NCBI RefSeq assembly: GCF_000243115.2
Contig: NZ_CP007035.1
Location: 3,782,001-3,846,000, forward strand
Direction: 5' to 3'
Source of the DNA: Niabella soli DSM 19437
GTDB lineage: Bacteria > Bacteroidota > Bacteroidia > Chitinophagales > Chitinophagaceae
DNA: 64,000 nt
A program made the translations under genes and the position numbers. Below, in pieces: positions 1-9,280 of the stretch; the stretch's first letter is position 1, and every line of letters begins with the position of its first letter. The notes below the pieces were generated by a model, which saw nothing but the letters and a program-made list of their open reading frames with translations, searched no databases and was not told the origin of the DNA.

Positions 1-372
1 GCCGGCGCTGCTGCGCAAAAGCTGATGATGAAAATAGAAAGTGAACAGGAGATCCTGATGAATATTTCCGATATGGCCATTGAAATATTCCATGCGGAAA
101 GTATGCTGCTGCGCACGATGAAGATCGCGGCAGCAAAAGGCGACACAGCCGCTGCAGACTATGCAGCTATGACCCGCGTGTTTTTATACGATGCCGCTGA
201 CAAAATAAATAAAGCCGGTAAAGATGCGATTAATGGTTTTGCGGAAGGAGATGAACAGCGAATGATACTGATGGGATTGAAGCGTTTTACAAAAGCACAG
301 CCTTTTAACAGCAAGGACGCCCGCAGAAGCATTGCCGATAAATTAATCGCGGCCGGTCATTATTGTTTTTAG
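1..372 (+). CDS. Acyl-CoA dehydrogenase, C-terminal fragment
   Basis: The frame is open from base 1, so this is the 3' end of a gene cut by the window edge; about 123 residues remain. The visible tail is all alpha-helical. It has the segment DYAAMTRVFLYDAADKINKA, then a helix rich in basic residues (GLKRFTKAQPFNSKDARRSIADKL), and ends GHYCF. This matches what I know of the C-terminal extension of the ~600-residue acyl-CoA dehydrogenases of Bacteroidota (FAD-dependent fatty-acid beta-oxidation). The FAD-binding and catalytic regions lie outside the window, so activity cannot be judged. It is followed by a strong terminator at 427-470. The family call rests on recognition of the tail only. Confidence 0.7.
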   Translation, partial: AGAAAQKLMMKIESEQEILMNISDMAIEIFHAESMLLRTMKIAAAKGDTAAADYAAMTRVFLYDAADKINKAGKDAINGFAEGDEQRMILMGLKRFTKAQPFNSKDARRSIADKLIAAGHYCF

Positions 373-426
373 TTTTGCCTGCTTCTTAAAAGGGCGCAGG
401 GACTGCACTTGCCCAAACCTACTTTT

Positions 427-470
427 AACCACAACCTGTTCGGTTATGCAGCACAAGTTGTGGTTTTTTT
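427..470 (+). terminator. Rho-independent terminator
   Basis: Nine-base arms AACCACAAC (427-435) and GTTGTGGTT (457-465) pair perfectly around a 21-nt loop and run into seven T residues. It closes the acyl-CoA dehydrogenase transcript and separates it from the next gene. Confidence 0.85.
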
Positions 471-506
471 ATAAACCTGCACCAATACAAGAGCTGCCGC
501 CGGCTG

Positions 507-559
507 TTTTTTGCGTGTGCAAAAAAATTTTATAATTTTTGACTGCGGGTTTATATTTG
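507..559 (+). promoter_or_regulatory. Promoter candidate for the DUF3857 pair
   Basis: A -33-like TTTTTTG (507-513) is followed after 19 bp by TAATTTTT (533-540), close to the Bacteroidota -7 consensus TAnnTTTG. A second, perfect -7 match TATATTTG lies at 552-559 but has no -33 element at the right distance. Either would give a leader of about 15-30 nt before the ATG at 579. Confidence 0.45.
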
Positions 560-578
560 GTATCTAAACATAACTGTC

Positions 579-2591
579 ATGAGAATTGCTTTGCTTGCTA
601 TCGGGCTATTATTAGTTCCAATACTAACGGTTAAACTATATGCCCAGGAAGGGGTTAAATTCGGTAAAATATCAGCAACTGACTTTGACGTAAAATCGCC
701 GGTTATCGATTCCAATACCAATGCGGTCATTCTTTCTGATGTAGGCAGTTCAAAAATTGATGGCAATAATAGCGGGTCGTTTTCTTTGATTCACAAACGC
801 TCCACGCGCATTAAAGTGTTGAATAAAAAGGGGTTTGATGCTGCCAATATTTCCATTGAACTTTACGTTTCGGGTAATAATGAAGAACGGCTTTCAGATC
901 TGAAAGCCGTTACCTATAACCTGGAAAATGGAGTCGTGCAGCAAACCAAGCTGGAAGCTTCTAATGTTTTTAAGGAGAAGCTAAATAAAAACTGGAACGC
1001 CAGGAAATTCACTTTCCCCAATTTAAAAGAAGGCTCTATTATCGAATATTCCTATACCATTGAGTCGGATTTTTTTAATTTTCTCAAGCCATGGGAATTC
1101 CAGGGAAACTATCCCCGCTTATACACCCAGTATACGGTTAATATTCCGGAGTTCTTCCAGTATGTATTTTTATCCCAGGGGTATTTTCCGCTAAAAAACA
1201 CAAAAAAAGATTTTTTTAAAACGTATTCCATTTCGGATGCCAATGGCACCCAGGCTACGGAGCATTACTCCCTTCCAGGGAGCGAAACGCAGAATAGCTG
1301 GTCTGCCACCAATGTACCAGCCATAAAAGAGGAGCCTTTTACTTCCACAACAGATAACTATATTTCAAAACTTGATTTTCAGCTTTCAAAGATCCAGTTC
1401 CCCAATGGCGTGCCAAAAGATATCATGGGCAACTGGGCCACTACAAGTGAACAGTTATTGAAATCCGAAGATTTTGGAGCGGGGCTCTCCAAACCGAATA
1501 TCTGGCTGAACGACGAAGTAAAAAAAGCTACCGCCGGTACGGCTTCGGGTATGGATGCCGCAAGGGGTATTTATGCTTTTGTGCGGGATAATTTTACCAA
1601 AACCCAAAACAGCGGGGCCTATCTGTCGGACAATACCACACTGAAAGATGTATTCCGGAAAAAGAGCGGCAATGTTGCCGAAATTAATATACTGCTTATC
1701 GCGATGCTCCGACAGGCCGGATTAACCGCGGACCCTGTTTTGTTAAGCACCCGCAGCCATGGATTTGCTCACCCGTTTTATCCGCTAATGAGCAAATACA
1801 ACTATACCATTTGCTGTTTAAAAATTGATGGACAAACGTACTACCTGGATGCTACACAACCCAACATGGGGTTCAGTCACCTGCCGCTCCAATGCTATAA
1901 CGGGCCCGCATTTGTAGTGGCCTCCTCACCCCAAAACATCAGTTTTGAATCCGATTCTTTAACGGAATCCAAATCCACGTTGATCTTTGTCGTTAATGAT
2001 TCAGCGAGCAAAGGGCTTGCAGGCGCTTATAGCGAAACGCCCGGATATTACGAATCAATGCAACTGCGTAATGCCCTGGCCACCAAAGAGGTTAATGAAT
2101 ATTTTAAAGAAACCGAAAAGGGCTATTCTTTCCCGATGAAATTTTCTGAATTTCAAATTGATTCTTTAAAAAAATATGATTATCCCGTTTCGGTCAGATA
2201 CCAAATGAAAATGGATCTTGGAAAGGAAGACCTTATTTACTTCAACCCTATGTTCAGTGAAGGGATAAAAACAAATCCTTTTACATCAGCCGAACGGTAT
2301 TACCCGGTAGAGATGCCTTACAAAATATACCGGGTATATGTATTGAACATGGAAATACCCAAAGGATATAAAGTAGATGAAATACCCAAATCGAGCCGGG
2401 TAATACTCAACAATAATGAAGGGGTGTTCGAATATATTGCCGCGGTAAATGAAAACCGCATCATGCTGCAAAGCAAAATAGATATACGAAAAGCAGCCTT
2501 TGCATCTGAGGACTACCAAACCCTCCGGGATTTTTTCGGATACATTGTTAAAAAACATAATGAACAGATCGTTTTAAAGAAAATAAAATAG
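579..2591 (+). CDS. Exported DUF3857/transglutaminase-like protein lacking the catalytic Cys and His
   Basis: A 670-residue protein with a Sec signal peptide (cleavage near LYAQ, residue 23), an N-terminal DUF3857 beta-rich domain (about 60-250) and a transglutaminase-fold domain (about 300-440), then a C-terminal DUF3858-like region. In the transglutaminase core the motif GDCK, which carries the nucleophile in active members, reads GNVAEI (residue 366 Val instead of Cys). The catalytic His position reads YNYTI (Tyr409); the third position LDATQP is kept. It is therefore probably a non-catalytic paralogue of the next gene (2624), where Cys and His are intact. The two lie 32 bp apart and are likely co-transcribed. 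The cellular role of this periplasmic/surface family is not established. Confidence 0.8.
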   Translation: MRIALLAIGLLLVPILTVKLYAQEGVKFGKISATDFDVKSPVIDSNTNAVILSDVGSSKIDGNNSGSFSLIHKRSTRIKVLNKKGFDAANISIELYVSGNNEERLSDLKAVTYNLENGVVQQTKLEASNVFKEKLNKNWNARKFTFPNLKEGSIIEYSYTIESDFFNFLKPWEFQGNYPRLYTQYTVNIPEFFQYVFLSQGYFPLKNTKKDFFKTYSISDANGTQATEHYSLPGSETQNSWSATNVPAIKEEPFTSTTDNYISKLDFQLSKIQFPNGVPKDIMGNWATTSEQLLKSEDFGAGLSKPNIWLNDEVKKATAGTASGMDAARGIYAFVRDNFTKTQNSGAYLSDNTTLKDVFRKKSGNVAEINILLIAMLRQAGLTADPVLLSTRSHGFAHPFYPLMSKYNYTICCLKIDGQTYYLDATQPNMGFSHLPLQCYNGPAFVVASSPQNISFESDSLTESKSTLIFVVNDSASKGLAGAYSETPGYYESMQLRNALATKEVNEYFKETEKGYSFPMKFSEFQIDSLKKYDYPVSVRYQMKMDLGKEDLIYFNPMFSEGIKTNPFTSAERYYPVEMPYKIYRVYVLNMEIPKGYKVDEIPKSSRVILNNNEGVFEYIAAVNENRIMLQSKIDIRKAAFASEDYQTLRDFFGYIVKKHNEQIVLKKIK

Positions 2592-2623
2592 CCCCGTGAA
2601 TCCGGAGCACTACAAGAGATAGT

Positions 2624-4543
2624 ATGAAAAAAATAACTGCAATACGAATCCTGGTTTTTGCGCTGGCTCTTTTTTCTGCCACCACCACCCGCGCGGAATT
2701 TCCGGTTAATACGATCCCTGAAACACTTTTGAAAAAAGCGGATTTTGTAAAGCGCCTGGATGAAACAACCCTTACGATAAAAAATGCAGGCAGAGCCGTT
2801 TATCACCGGCACTACGCCTATACTATTTTAAATGAAGCGGGGAGCGACTTTGCGGGGATGGCAGTTGGATATGACCGGTTTCATATTATTAACGATATTT
2901 CAGGAGCACTGTATGCTGCTGATGGAAAGAAAATAAAATCGATCCGGAAAAAAGATATCCAGGACATAAGCGGTACCGATGGCGCCACACTTATTACGGA
3001 CGCCCGCTATAAGGTGTATGATTTTTATTGTAAAGATTATCCGTATACGGTAGAATACGATATCGAGTTTGAAATGAACGGTATTTTTTCGTTCCCGGAG
3101 TGGATGCCGCAAAGTGGCCCGCGGGTGGCAGTGGAAAACAGCAAACTGATCTTTGAAGTGCCGGATAATTATAAGCTGCGCTACAAGATGTTCCGGTACA
3201 CGGGAGCGCCGGAAATAAAAAAAGAAAAAAATACCAGCAGATATGTATGGCAGGTAACTAACAGCGCCGCAAAAGCTTCCGAATCTTACGCGCCGGAATG
3301 GAACCAGCAGGTGACAAGGGTTTTAACGGCCCCTGCCGATTTTGAGATCGGGGGTTATAAAGGGAATATGGATAGCTGGCAGAATTTTGGAAAATTTATT
3401 GTGTCCCTGTATGCCGGAAAGGATGTGCTTCCGGAGGCCGTAAAAGCAAAGGTGCTGGATCTTACGCAGGGGCTAAAATCTGATCCGGAAAAAGTAGCTG
3501 CGCTTTATAAGTATATGCAACAAAACTCCCGCTATATAAGCATTCAGCTAGGTATGGGCGGCTGGCAGCCACTGGATGCCACTTATGTAGCTGAAAAAAA
3601 ATACGGGGATTGTAAAGCACTTTCCAATTATATGGTGGCTTTACTGAAAGCAGCAGGTATTAAAGCCTGTTCGGTATTAATTAGCGGCGGTCCGGATGAT
3701 AAAGACATCGTGGCAGACTTTGCATCCAATCAGTTTAATCATGTGGTGGTGTGTGTGCCCGCGAAAAAGGATTCGATATGGCTGGAATGTACCAGCCAGA
3801 CAAAAGAGCCGGGTTATATGGGGAGCTTCACCGGTGACCGGGAGGCATTGCTGCTTGATGGAGACAATAGCTGCCTCGTCCGCACGCCACACTATTCCAA
3901 AGAAGCCAACATGCAAAATCGCGTAATAAACGCGCAACTGGATGAAAACGGTACATTAACCGCATCCGTGAGCACTACCAGTACGGGGCTGCTGCAGGAT
4001 GAGCTGCACAGCGTCGTTTATGATCTTACAGATGAACAAAAGCAGAAAAGATTGCGGAATAACTTTTCGCTGCCCAGTTATGACATCAGCTCTTTTGGAT
4101 ATACGGAAATTGGCAACAGCCCGGTACCGGCGGTTATGGAGAAAGTGCAGTTGGTTTCAAAAGATTATGCAACCATTACCGGCAGACGCCTGTTCATCAG
4201 CCCTAATATTTTGTCGAAGCATTCCGTGAAGCTGAGCGATGATGAAAAAAGGGAAAATGATATTATTTACGAGTATGCTTTTAAAACCGCAGATACGGTT
4301 ACGGTTAAAATCCCGAAAGGATTTATGATAGAAGCTGCACCCGGCGCTGTAAATATCGATAATCAATTTGGGGCTTATTCTATTCGTAGCAGCTATAAAG
4401 ACGGTGTTATTACTATGATCCGCCGTTATGATCGTAATGCCGGGAAATTTCCTGCTACTGATTATGATAAAATGGTAACCTTCTACAATGCCGTTTACGC
4501 CGCAGACAGGGCAAGAATTGTTCTCGTAAAACAGGAAAACTGA
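2624..4543 (+). CDS. Exported DUF3857 and transglutaminase-like domain protein
   Basis: A 639-residue exported protein. The signal peptide ends near TTRAE (residue 25). DUF3857 covers about residues 55-230 and the transglutaminase-like core about 270-400. Catalytic positions are visible: Cys330 in YGDCKAL, His373 in FNHVVV and an acidic Glu388 in WLECTSQ, the Cys-His-acid arrangement often seen in Bacteroidota members of the family. These proteins are predicted cysteine proteases or transglutaminases of the envelope, but substrates are unknown. It follows the degenerate paralogue at 579 by 32 bp in the same direction. I see no separate promoter, so a two-gene operon is likely. A 218-bp non-coding stretch follows. 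Confidence 0.82.
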   Translation: MKKITAIRILVFALALFSATTTRAEFPVNTIPETLLKKADFVKRLDETTLTIKNAGRAVYHRHYAYTILNEAGSDFAGMAVGYDRFHIINDISGALYAADGKKIKSIRKKDIQDISGTDGATLITDARYKVYDFYCKDYPYTVEYDIEFEMNGIFSFPEWMPQSGPRVAVENSKLIFEVPDNYKLRYKMFRYTGAPEIKKEKNTSRYVWQVTNSAAKASESYAPEWNQQVTRVLTAPADFEIGGYKGNMDSWQNFGKFIVSLYAGKDVLPEAVKAKVLDLTQGLKSDPEKVAALYKYMQQNSRYISIQLGMGGWQPLDATYVAEKKYGDCKALSNYMVALLKAAGIKACSVLISGGPDDKDIVADFASNQFNHVVVCVPAKKDSIWLECTSQTKEPGYMGSFTGDREALLLDGDNSCLVRTPHYSKEANMQNRVINAQLDENGTLTASVSTTSTGLLQDELHSVVYDLTDEQKQKRLRNNFSLPSYDISSFGYTEIGNSPVPAVMEKVQLVSKDYATITGRRLFISPNILSKHSVKLSDDEKRENDIIYEYAFKTADTVTVKIPKGFMIEAAPGAVNIDNQFGAYSIRSSYKDGVITMIRRYDRNAGKFPATDYDKMVTFYNAVYAADRARIVLVKQEN

Positions 4544-4704
4544 CGGCCGCGCTAACATTTACGTTCATTTTCAATACAAATCTTTAAGATTTACTCAATG
4601 GTAACCGGTTTTTCTAAAGCCAGGAATCCCATCGTTCCGGGTCGCCGCATGATTTAAGGAGGCAGCGAAATTGTTAATCATAACTGGATGGCTTTATATA
4701 AACC

Positions 4705-4737
4705 TTGCGGGCAGCGATTGCATAAATAGTATCTTCG
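4705..4737 (+). promoter_or_regulatory. Promoter candidate for the LacI-type regulator
   Basis: TTG at 4705-4707 and TATCTTCG at 4730-4737 (one mismatch to TAnnTTTG) are 22 bp apart, a little longer than usual. The rest of 4544-4761 shows only a small palindrome AAATCTT-T-AAGATTT at 4578-4592 and no gene. Confidence 0.35.
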
Positions 4738-4761
4738 CAAATATTGTTAAGAATTGGTTGT

Positions 4762-5799
4762 ATGAAAATGGACGCCATAACTATTAAAGACATTGCCAAA
4801 GCACTTGGGCTTTCTGCTTCCACGGTTTCCCGTGCGCTGAGAGATAGTCACGAAATTGGTGCCGATACAAAGAAGAAGATCCGGGAGTACGCGCAAACCT
4901 ATAATTATCGTCCCAACCAGGCTGCCTTAAGTTTGCGGAAAGGAAAATCAAAATCGATCGGCATTGTTATTTCCAATATTGCCAATAACTATTTTAGTCA
5001 GGTTATTGATGGTGTGGAATCAGTAGCCAATAAAAAGGGTTATAACCTCATTATTACGCAAAGCAAAGATTCTGCAGAACGGGAAAAAATGATCCTGCAT
5101 GATCTGTCGGCACGATCCATTGATGGATTGATTGTATCGCTTGCGGCCGAAACAACGGACTATTCAGTCTTTGAGGAATTGAATAATATGGGTGTGGCCA
5201 TTGTCTTTATCGACCGGATTGCGGATACTATTGAAACACATAAGGTAGTGGCAGATAATTTTGCGGGCGGCTACGAAGCCGTGCAACACCTGGCGGGCAA
5301 CGGTTTTAAAAAGATAGCCCTTATCGCTAATAACAAAAATCTTTCCATATCCAGGGAGCGTATCCAGGGCTGCGTAAAAGCCTTTCAGGAACTGGGACTG
5401 GAGCAGCACAAAGATTGGATCCGTTTCTGTGCTGCGGGTGGCGCCGATCAGGATGAAATTGAAAATGTGGTAACAACATTATTGTCGATGAAGAACAGGC
5501 CGGATGCGATCCTCACTTTGTCCGATACACTGTCTTTAAAGACCCTTCGTATCCTTAAAAGCAAAAAAATTGCCATCCCGCGCCAAATGGGGTTAATGGG
5601 GTTTTCGAACTTCAATAATGCCGATTTGCTGAACCCCGCGCTTTCAGTTATTTACCAGCCCACTTTTGAAATGGGAGCGCTGGCGGCGAAATTGTTGGTT
5701 TCAGAAATAGAAAGCAAGCGCCCCATCGCCAAATTTGAGAAACATATACTCAAAACCAGGATATTCACCCGTAAAAGCAGTGCCGCGGCTAAAGCATAA
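4762..5799 (+). CDS. LacI-family transcriptional regulator
   Basis: About 345 residues. The N-terminal LacI helix-turn-helix is clear (ITIKDIAKALGLSASTVSRALRD, broken here only by my excerpting), followed by the hinge helix NYRPNQAALSLRKGKSKSIG. A periplasmic-binding-protein-like sensor domain covers about residues 60-340. I place the start at ATG 4762 (or ATG 4768) rather than at the upstream in-frame TTG 4744, because homologues begin two to four residues before TIKDIAKAL. It lies 42 bp upstream of mannonate dehydratase on the same strand, so a hexuronate or related sugar ligand is a reasonable inference. The ligand cannot be read from the sequence. Confidence 0.88.
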   Translation: MKMDAITIKDIAKALGLSASTVSRALRDSHEIGADTKKKIREYAQTYNYRPNQAALSLRKGKSKSIGIVISNIANNYFSQVIDGVESVANKKGYNLIITQSKDSAEREKMILHDLSARSIDGLIVSLAAETTDYSVFEELNNMGVAIVFIDRIADTIETHKVVADNFAGGYEAVQHLAGNGFKKIALIANNKNLSISRERIQGCVKAFQELGLEQHKDWIRFCAAGGADQDEIENVVTTLLSMKNRPDAILTLSDTLSLKTLRILKSKKIAIPRQMGLMGFSNFNNADLLNPALSVIYQPTFEMGALAAKLLVSEIESKRPIAKFEKHILKTRIFTRKSSAAAKA

Positions 5800-5841
5800 A
5801 ACACTTATTTTTGGGGAAATACTCGATCAAACAAATAAAGA

Positions 5842-7020
5842 ATGAAAGAAGCAGCATGCGCCATGATCCATACGATGCGCTGGTATGGTCCCAAAGATCC
5901 CGTTAGTTTAAGCGATATAAAACAAGCCGGTTGCACTGGGGTTGTAACTGCGTTGCACCATATTCCGGTAGGCGCCATTTGGGAAGTGTCCGAAATTGAA
6001 AAAAGAAAAAATGAAGTGGCCGCCGCCGGGCTTACCTGGGAGGTGATCGAAAGCCTTCCGGTGCACGAGGATATAAAAAAGCACAACGGGGCCTTTGAAC
6101 AATATATTGAAAACTATAAACAAAGCCTCAAAAATGTTGCTGCATGCGGCTTACAGGTGGTTACGTATAATTTTATGCCCATTCTGGACTGGATGCGCAC
6201 GGATATCAATTATACCGTTGCCGATGGCAGCAAGGCCCTGCGGTTTGAAAAATCGGCTTTTATTGCTTTTGATGTATACTTGTTAAAACGCCCGGGTGCA
6301 GAGAAAGATTATACTGCGGAAGAACTGCAAAAGGCCAAGGCAACGGTTGAGCAGTTGAGTGAGGAAGAGAAGGAGATGCTGTACCGTAACACCTTATTGG
6401 GGCTTCCCGGGAGCGAAGAGCGGTTTACAGAAGCGGAAATTCTTGCGGCGCTGAAGACCTATGCGCTTATCGATGCAAAAAAACTTAAAGAACATTTATT
6501 TTATTTTCTGCAGCAGGTAATCCCCGTTGCAGAGGCCCTGGGATTAAAAATGGCGATCCATCCGGATGATCCGCCTTTTCCCATTTTGGGATTGCCAAGA
6601 ATCGTTAGCACTGAAGCAGATGCCTGGGAGCTGATCAATGCCGCTCCGTCAAAGGCCAACGGGCTGTGCTTTTGCACGGGATCCTACGGTGTACGGGCCG
6701 ACAATGATTTGCCGGGGATGGCACAGCGCCTGGGTGAACATATTCATTTTTTACATTTGAGGAGCACCAAACGGGATGCAGATGGCAATTTTTTTGAGGC
6801 CGATCATTTGGATGGCGATGTGGATATGTACGCCGTGGTAAAGGAGCTGGTAAAAGTAATGCGTCAAAGAAATGTGTCCATACACATGCGCCCGGATCAC
6901 GGTCACCAGATGCTGGATGATCTTAAAAAAACGACCTATCCCGGTTATTCGGGTATTGGCCGTTTGCGGGGGCTGGCAGAATTGCGGGGGCTGGAACTGG
7001 GGATACAGCGAGGCCTGTGA
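5842..7020 (+). CDS. uxuA: Mannonate dehydratase
   Basis: A 392-residue cytoplasmic enzyme that converts D-mannonate to 2-keto-3-deoxygluconate in glucuronate catabolism (EC 4.2.1.8). Recognised by [20 protein letters not shown] at the start and by [13 protein letters not shown], both typical of UxuA, and by the later blocks [52 protein letters not shown] and [10 protein letters not shown], which supply metal-binding His and Cys residues of this TIM-barrel family. Length fits the family. A perfect -7 element TATTTTTG sits at 5806-5813, so the gene may have its own promoter besides reading from the regulator upstream. Its usual partner, fructuronate reductase UxuB, is not in the window. Confidence 0.93.
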   Translation: MKEAACAMIHTMRWYGPKDPVSLSDIKQAGCTGVVTALHHIPVGAIWEVSEIEKRKNEVAAAGLTWEVIESLPVHEDIKKHNGAFEQYIENYKQSLKNVAACGLQVVTYNFMPILDWMRTDINYTVADGSKALRFEKSAFIAFDVYLLKRPGAEKDYTAEELQKAKATVEQLSEEEKEMLYRNTLLGLPGSEERFTEAEILAALKTYALIDAKKLKEHLFYFLQQVIPVAEALGLKMAIHPDDPPFPILGLPRIVSTEADAWELINAAPSKANGLCFCTGSYGVRADNDLPGMAQRLGEHIHFLHLRSTKRDADGNFFEADHLDGDVDMYAVVKELVKVMRQRNVSIHMRPDHGHQMLDDLKKTTYPGYSGIGRLRGLAELRGLELGIQRGL

Positions 7021-7065
7021 CCCGGCCCTCTTATCTTTTAATGGGGAGGACGTTCACTGAATTGT

Positions 7066-7743
7066 ATGAAAGCTTTTTTACTGGAGGATGATACCGTCCT
7101 GTCATCGGAAATCACCTTCTATCTTCAAAATAACGGAATTGAATGTAGAACGGTGGCTGATGGGAAGACTTATCTGGACCGCATTGCAGACGAGCGCTGC
7201 GATGTTTATATCCTGGATATCAATGTGCCATATATTAATGGCCTGGATGTATGTAAAAAGATCAGGGAGCAGGATGCCCAAACCCCCATTATCATTATTT
7301 CGGCTTATGATGATATTGTTGAAAAAAAGGAAGCCTTTCTGCGCAATGCAGATGACTACCTGGTGAAACCCTTTATCCTGGAAGAGCTTTTGTTAAGGAT
7401 TCGCTCACGGTTGCGGATAACGGGTGCCAAACAGGAGGCGCCGGACAAAATTATGATTGAAGATCTCGAAATATTCCCGGATGAATACAAAGTTTTTCGC
7501 GGCGGGATGGAAATAAATCTGACCCAAAAGGAATTTCAGCTCCTGGTTTTATTAGCAAAAGCAAACGGGCGCACGCTGTCCAAGCAATATATCTCAGATG
7601 AGGTTTGGCAAAACCAGTTTCAGACCACGCATAATACCATTGAAGTATATATAAATTTTCTCCGTAAAAAAATAGACCGGCAGTTTGAGGTCAAATTAAT
7701 TCATACCCGGCCGGGGTTTGGTTATTTTTTAAAACCATTGTAA
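7066..7743 (+). CDS. OmpR/PhoB-family response regulator (metal-efflux locus)
   Basis: A 225-residue two-component regulator. The receiver domain (1-115) has the acidic pair E7/D8, phospho-acceptor Asp51 in YILDINVP, Ser79 and Lys101 in YLVKPF. The C-terminal winged helix (about 130-225) carries LTQKEFQLLVLLAKANGR and the recognition helix region HNTIEVYINFLRKKID, typical of the OmpR/PhoB group. The stop codon overlaps the kinase start by one base (TAATG at 7741-7745), so the pair is translationally coupled. The metal pump operon starts at 9281 behind an 11-bp-phased direct-repeat operator (9198-9247), the kind of site this regulator class binds. I infer it controls that pump. Confidence 0.9.
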   Translation: MKAFLLEDDTVLSSEITFYLQNNGIECRTVADGKTYLDRIADERCDVYILDINVPYINGLDVCKKIREQDAQTPIIIISAYDDIVEKKEAFLRNADDYLVKPFILEELLLRIRSRLRITGAKQEAPDKIMIEDLEIFPDEYKVFRGGMEINLTQKEFQLLVLLAKANGRTLSKQYISDEVWQNQFQTTHNTIEVYINFLRKKIDRQFEVKLIHTRPGFGYFLKPL

Positions 7744-9107
7744 TGACATTAAAAAGAAGGATAGCCCTTAGCTGGAGTTTGGCTTACTCGCTGCTGTTTG
7801 GCCTTCTTATGATCATTATCTATTTTGCTTTTTATGATTTCCGGCGGGATGAGTTCCGGCAGAACCTGAAAGACAAATCAATGGTAACGGCTCATTTTAT
7901 TGCCAAAACACCCGATTTTCTTACGGGCGTGCCGAAATTCCTCAGCGAGTCCGATGATGGGTTGTATAAAGAAGAAATATTGATCTTCAGCCAGGAAAAA
8001 AAACTGATCTACAGCACTATTAAAGATACCAGTGTTTCGTGGGATGAAACGATCCTGCAGCGGCTCGACAGGAGCAGCGAGATCTATGTTGAAAATACAA
8101 CACCCGAGTATTTTGGTATTGCGCCGGTTATCGACGGTAAAAAATTTTATATTCTTACCAGTGCAGAAGATGTTAACGGCCGCTCGAAGCTGAAGTTCCT
8201 GGGGTATATTTTATTGATCACCTACCTCGTGAGCACCGCTGTGGTATGGCTCAGCAGTTATTTTGTAGCGAAGCGTCTTTTAAAACCGCTGGATCAATTG
8301 ACGGGTCAGATAACAGATATAACCGCCCATAACCTGACGGAACAACTTCCCGTAAAAAATTCAAATGATGAGATCAGCCTGCTTGCCCGGTCGTTTAATA
8401 CGATGATGGGTCGCATCAACGATGTATTTCAGTCGCAGAAAGACTTTACTTCAAGTGCTGCCCATGAGCTCCGCACCCCGCTGACCCGGATTGCCTTTCA
8501 GTTGGAAAACCTGGAATACAGGAATGAAGATGCGGTGCGCACAAAAAATACGGTTAATAATGTGATCAAAGACGTATATCAATTGTCGGACCTCACCCGG
8601 TCATTGATGCTGTTATCAAAATTCGATAAAGAAAATATCAGCAGCATTTATGAGAGCGAACGTATTGATGAGCTTATTTTTACCGCATACGAACAGGTAC
8701 TTAAAATGGAGCCCCGGCTGTTAATGGATTTTACTATTATCCCGGAAGCAGGAAAAGATCCTGATCTTTTGGTCAGTGGCGTACGCTCGCTTTTGGAAAT
8801 AGCGTTTATCAATCTGCTCAAAAATGCGGCGATCTATTCCTCAAGTCCGGCAGTCATTGTTACTATTAAAGAAAAAGATACGCAATTGGAGGTCAACGTT
8901 ACCAGCCACGGCACACTGATCTCTTCCGAAGAGCAGGCCCGTATCTTTGATCCTTTTATACGGGGCTCTAATATCCAAAATACAACAGGGTCAGGGCTTG
9001 GGCTGCGTATTGTTAAGCGCATCATCGAGTACCATAAAGGGCAGGTCCAATATATTCCGGTGCCGCCGGATGAAAATACCTTCAGGATAACATTTCCCGT
9101 TTTTTGA
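7743..9107 (+). CDS. Sensor histidine kinase of the metal-efflux locus (CusS/CzcS-like)
   Basis: A 454-residue inner-membrane kinase. Transmembrane helices are at about residues 9-31 and 152-172, with a ~120-residue periplasmic sensor between them. A HAMP segment follows (about 175-230). The HisKA box SSAAHELRTPLTRIAFQLE puts the phosphorylated His at 241, and the HATPase domain has NLLKNAAIYS and GSGLGLRIVKRI. The G1 box is weak (VTSHGTLI where DxGxG is usual), as in several CusS-like kinases. It overlaps the response regulator by one base and precedes tolC/adaptor/RND genes, so a divalent metal signal in the periplasm is likely. I see no obvious His- or Cys-rich metal site in the sensor. 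Confidence 0.9.
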   Translation: MTLKRRIALSWSLAYSLLFGLLMIIIYFAFYDFRRDEFRQNLKDKSMVTAHFIAKTPDFLTGVPKFLSESDDGLYKEEILIFSQEKKLIYSTIKDTSVSWDETILQRLDRSSEIYVENTTPEYFGIAPVIDGKKFYILTSAEDVNGRSKLKFLGYILLITYLVSTAVVWLSSYFVAKRLLKPLDQLTGQITDITAHNLTEQLPVKNSNDEISLLARSFNTMMGRINDVFQSQKDFTSSAAHELRTPLTRIAFQLENLEYRNEDAVRTKNTVNNVIKDVYQLSDLTRSLMLLSKFDKENISSIYESERIDELIFTAYEQVLKMEPRLLMDFTIIPEAGKDPDLLVSGVRSLLEIAFINLLKNAAIYSSSPAVIVTIKEKDTQLEVNVTSHGTLISSEEQARIFDPFIRGSNIQNTTGSGLGLRIVKRIIEYHKGQVQYIPVPPDENTFRITFPVF

Positions 9108-9118
9108 GTTTGAATGTG

Positions 9119-9172
9119 TAGCCTTCGGCTATAGCTGTCTGTCGCAACAGTTCCACCTGTTCGCCTGTGGAA
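9119..9172 (+). other. Two small hairpins between kinase gene and operator
   Basis: TAGCC-TTC-GGCTA (9119-9131) and TTCCAC...GTGGAA (9151-9172) lie just after the kinase stop. Neither is followed by a T-run, so they are not textbook terminators. They may slow transcription or protect the regulator/kinase mRNA end. Function is unknown. Confidence 0.4.
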
Positions 9173-9197
9173 CAAGCGCTGAGTGACGGAAAATTCC

Positions 9198-9247
9198 TTA
9201 AAATCCGTTTAAGCTTATTTTAAGCTGAACTTAAGCCCCCTTTAAGA
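9198..9247 (+). promoter_or_regulatory. Phased direct-repeat operator upstream of the efflux operon
   Basis: Five hexamers start at 9198 (TTAAAA), 9209, 9220, 9231 (each TTAAGC) and 9242 (TTAAGA): every step is exactly 11 bp, one helical turn. The array ends 33 bp before the tolC-like ATG at 9281. A weak -7-like GAGCTTTG at 9257-9264 would place the last repeat over the -33 region. Direct repeats at one-turn spacing are how OmpR/PhoB-type dimers bind, and such a regulator is encoded next door. Confidence 0.75.
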
Positions 9248-9280
9248 TGCAGTTGGGAGCTTTGCCAAAATGTTCGGACA

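Noticed and set aside
7743-7745. One-base overlap between regulator and kinase as a sign of a frameshift
   Set aside because: TAATG overlaps are normal translational coupling; both proteins are full length.
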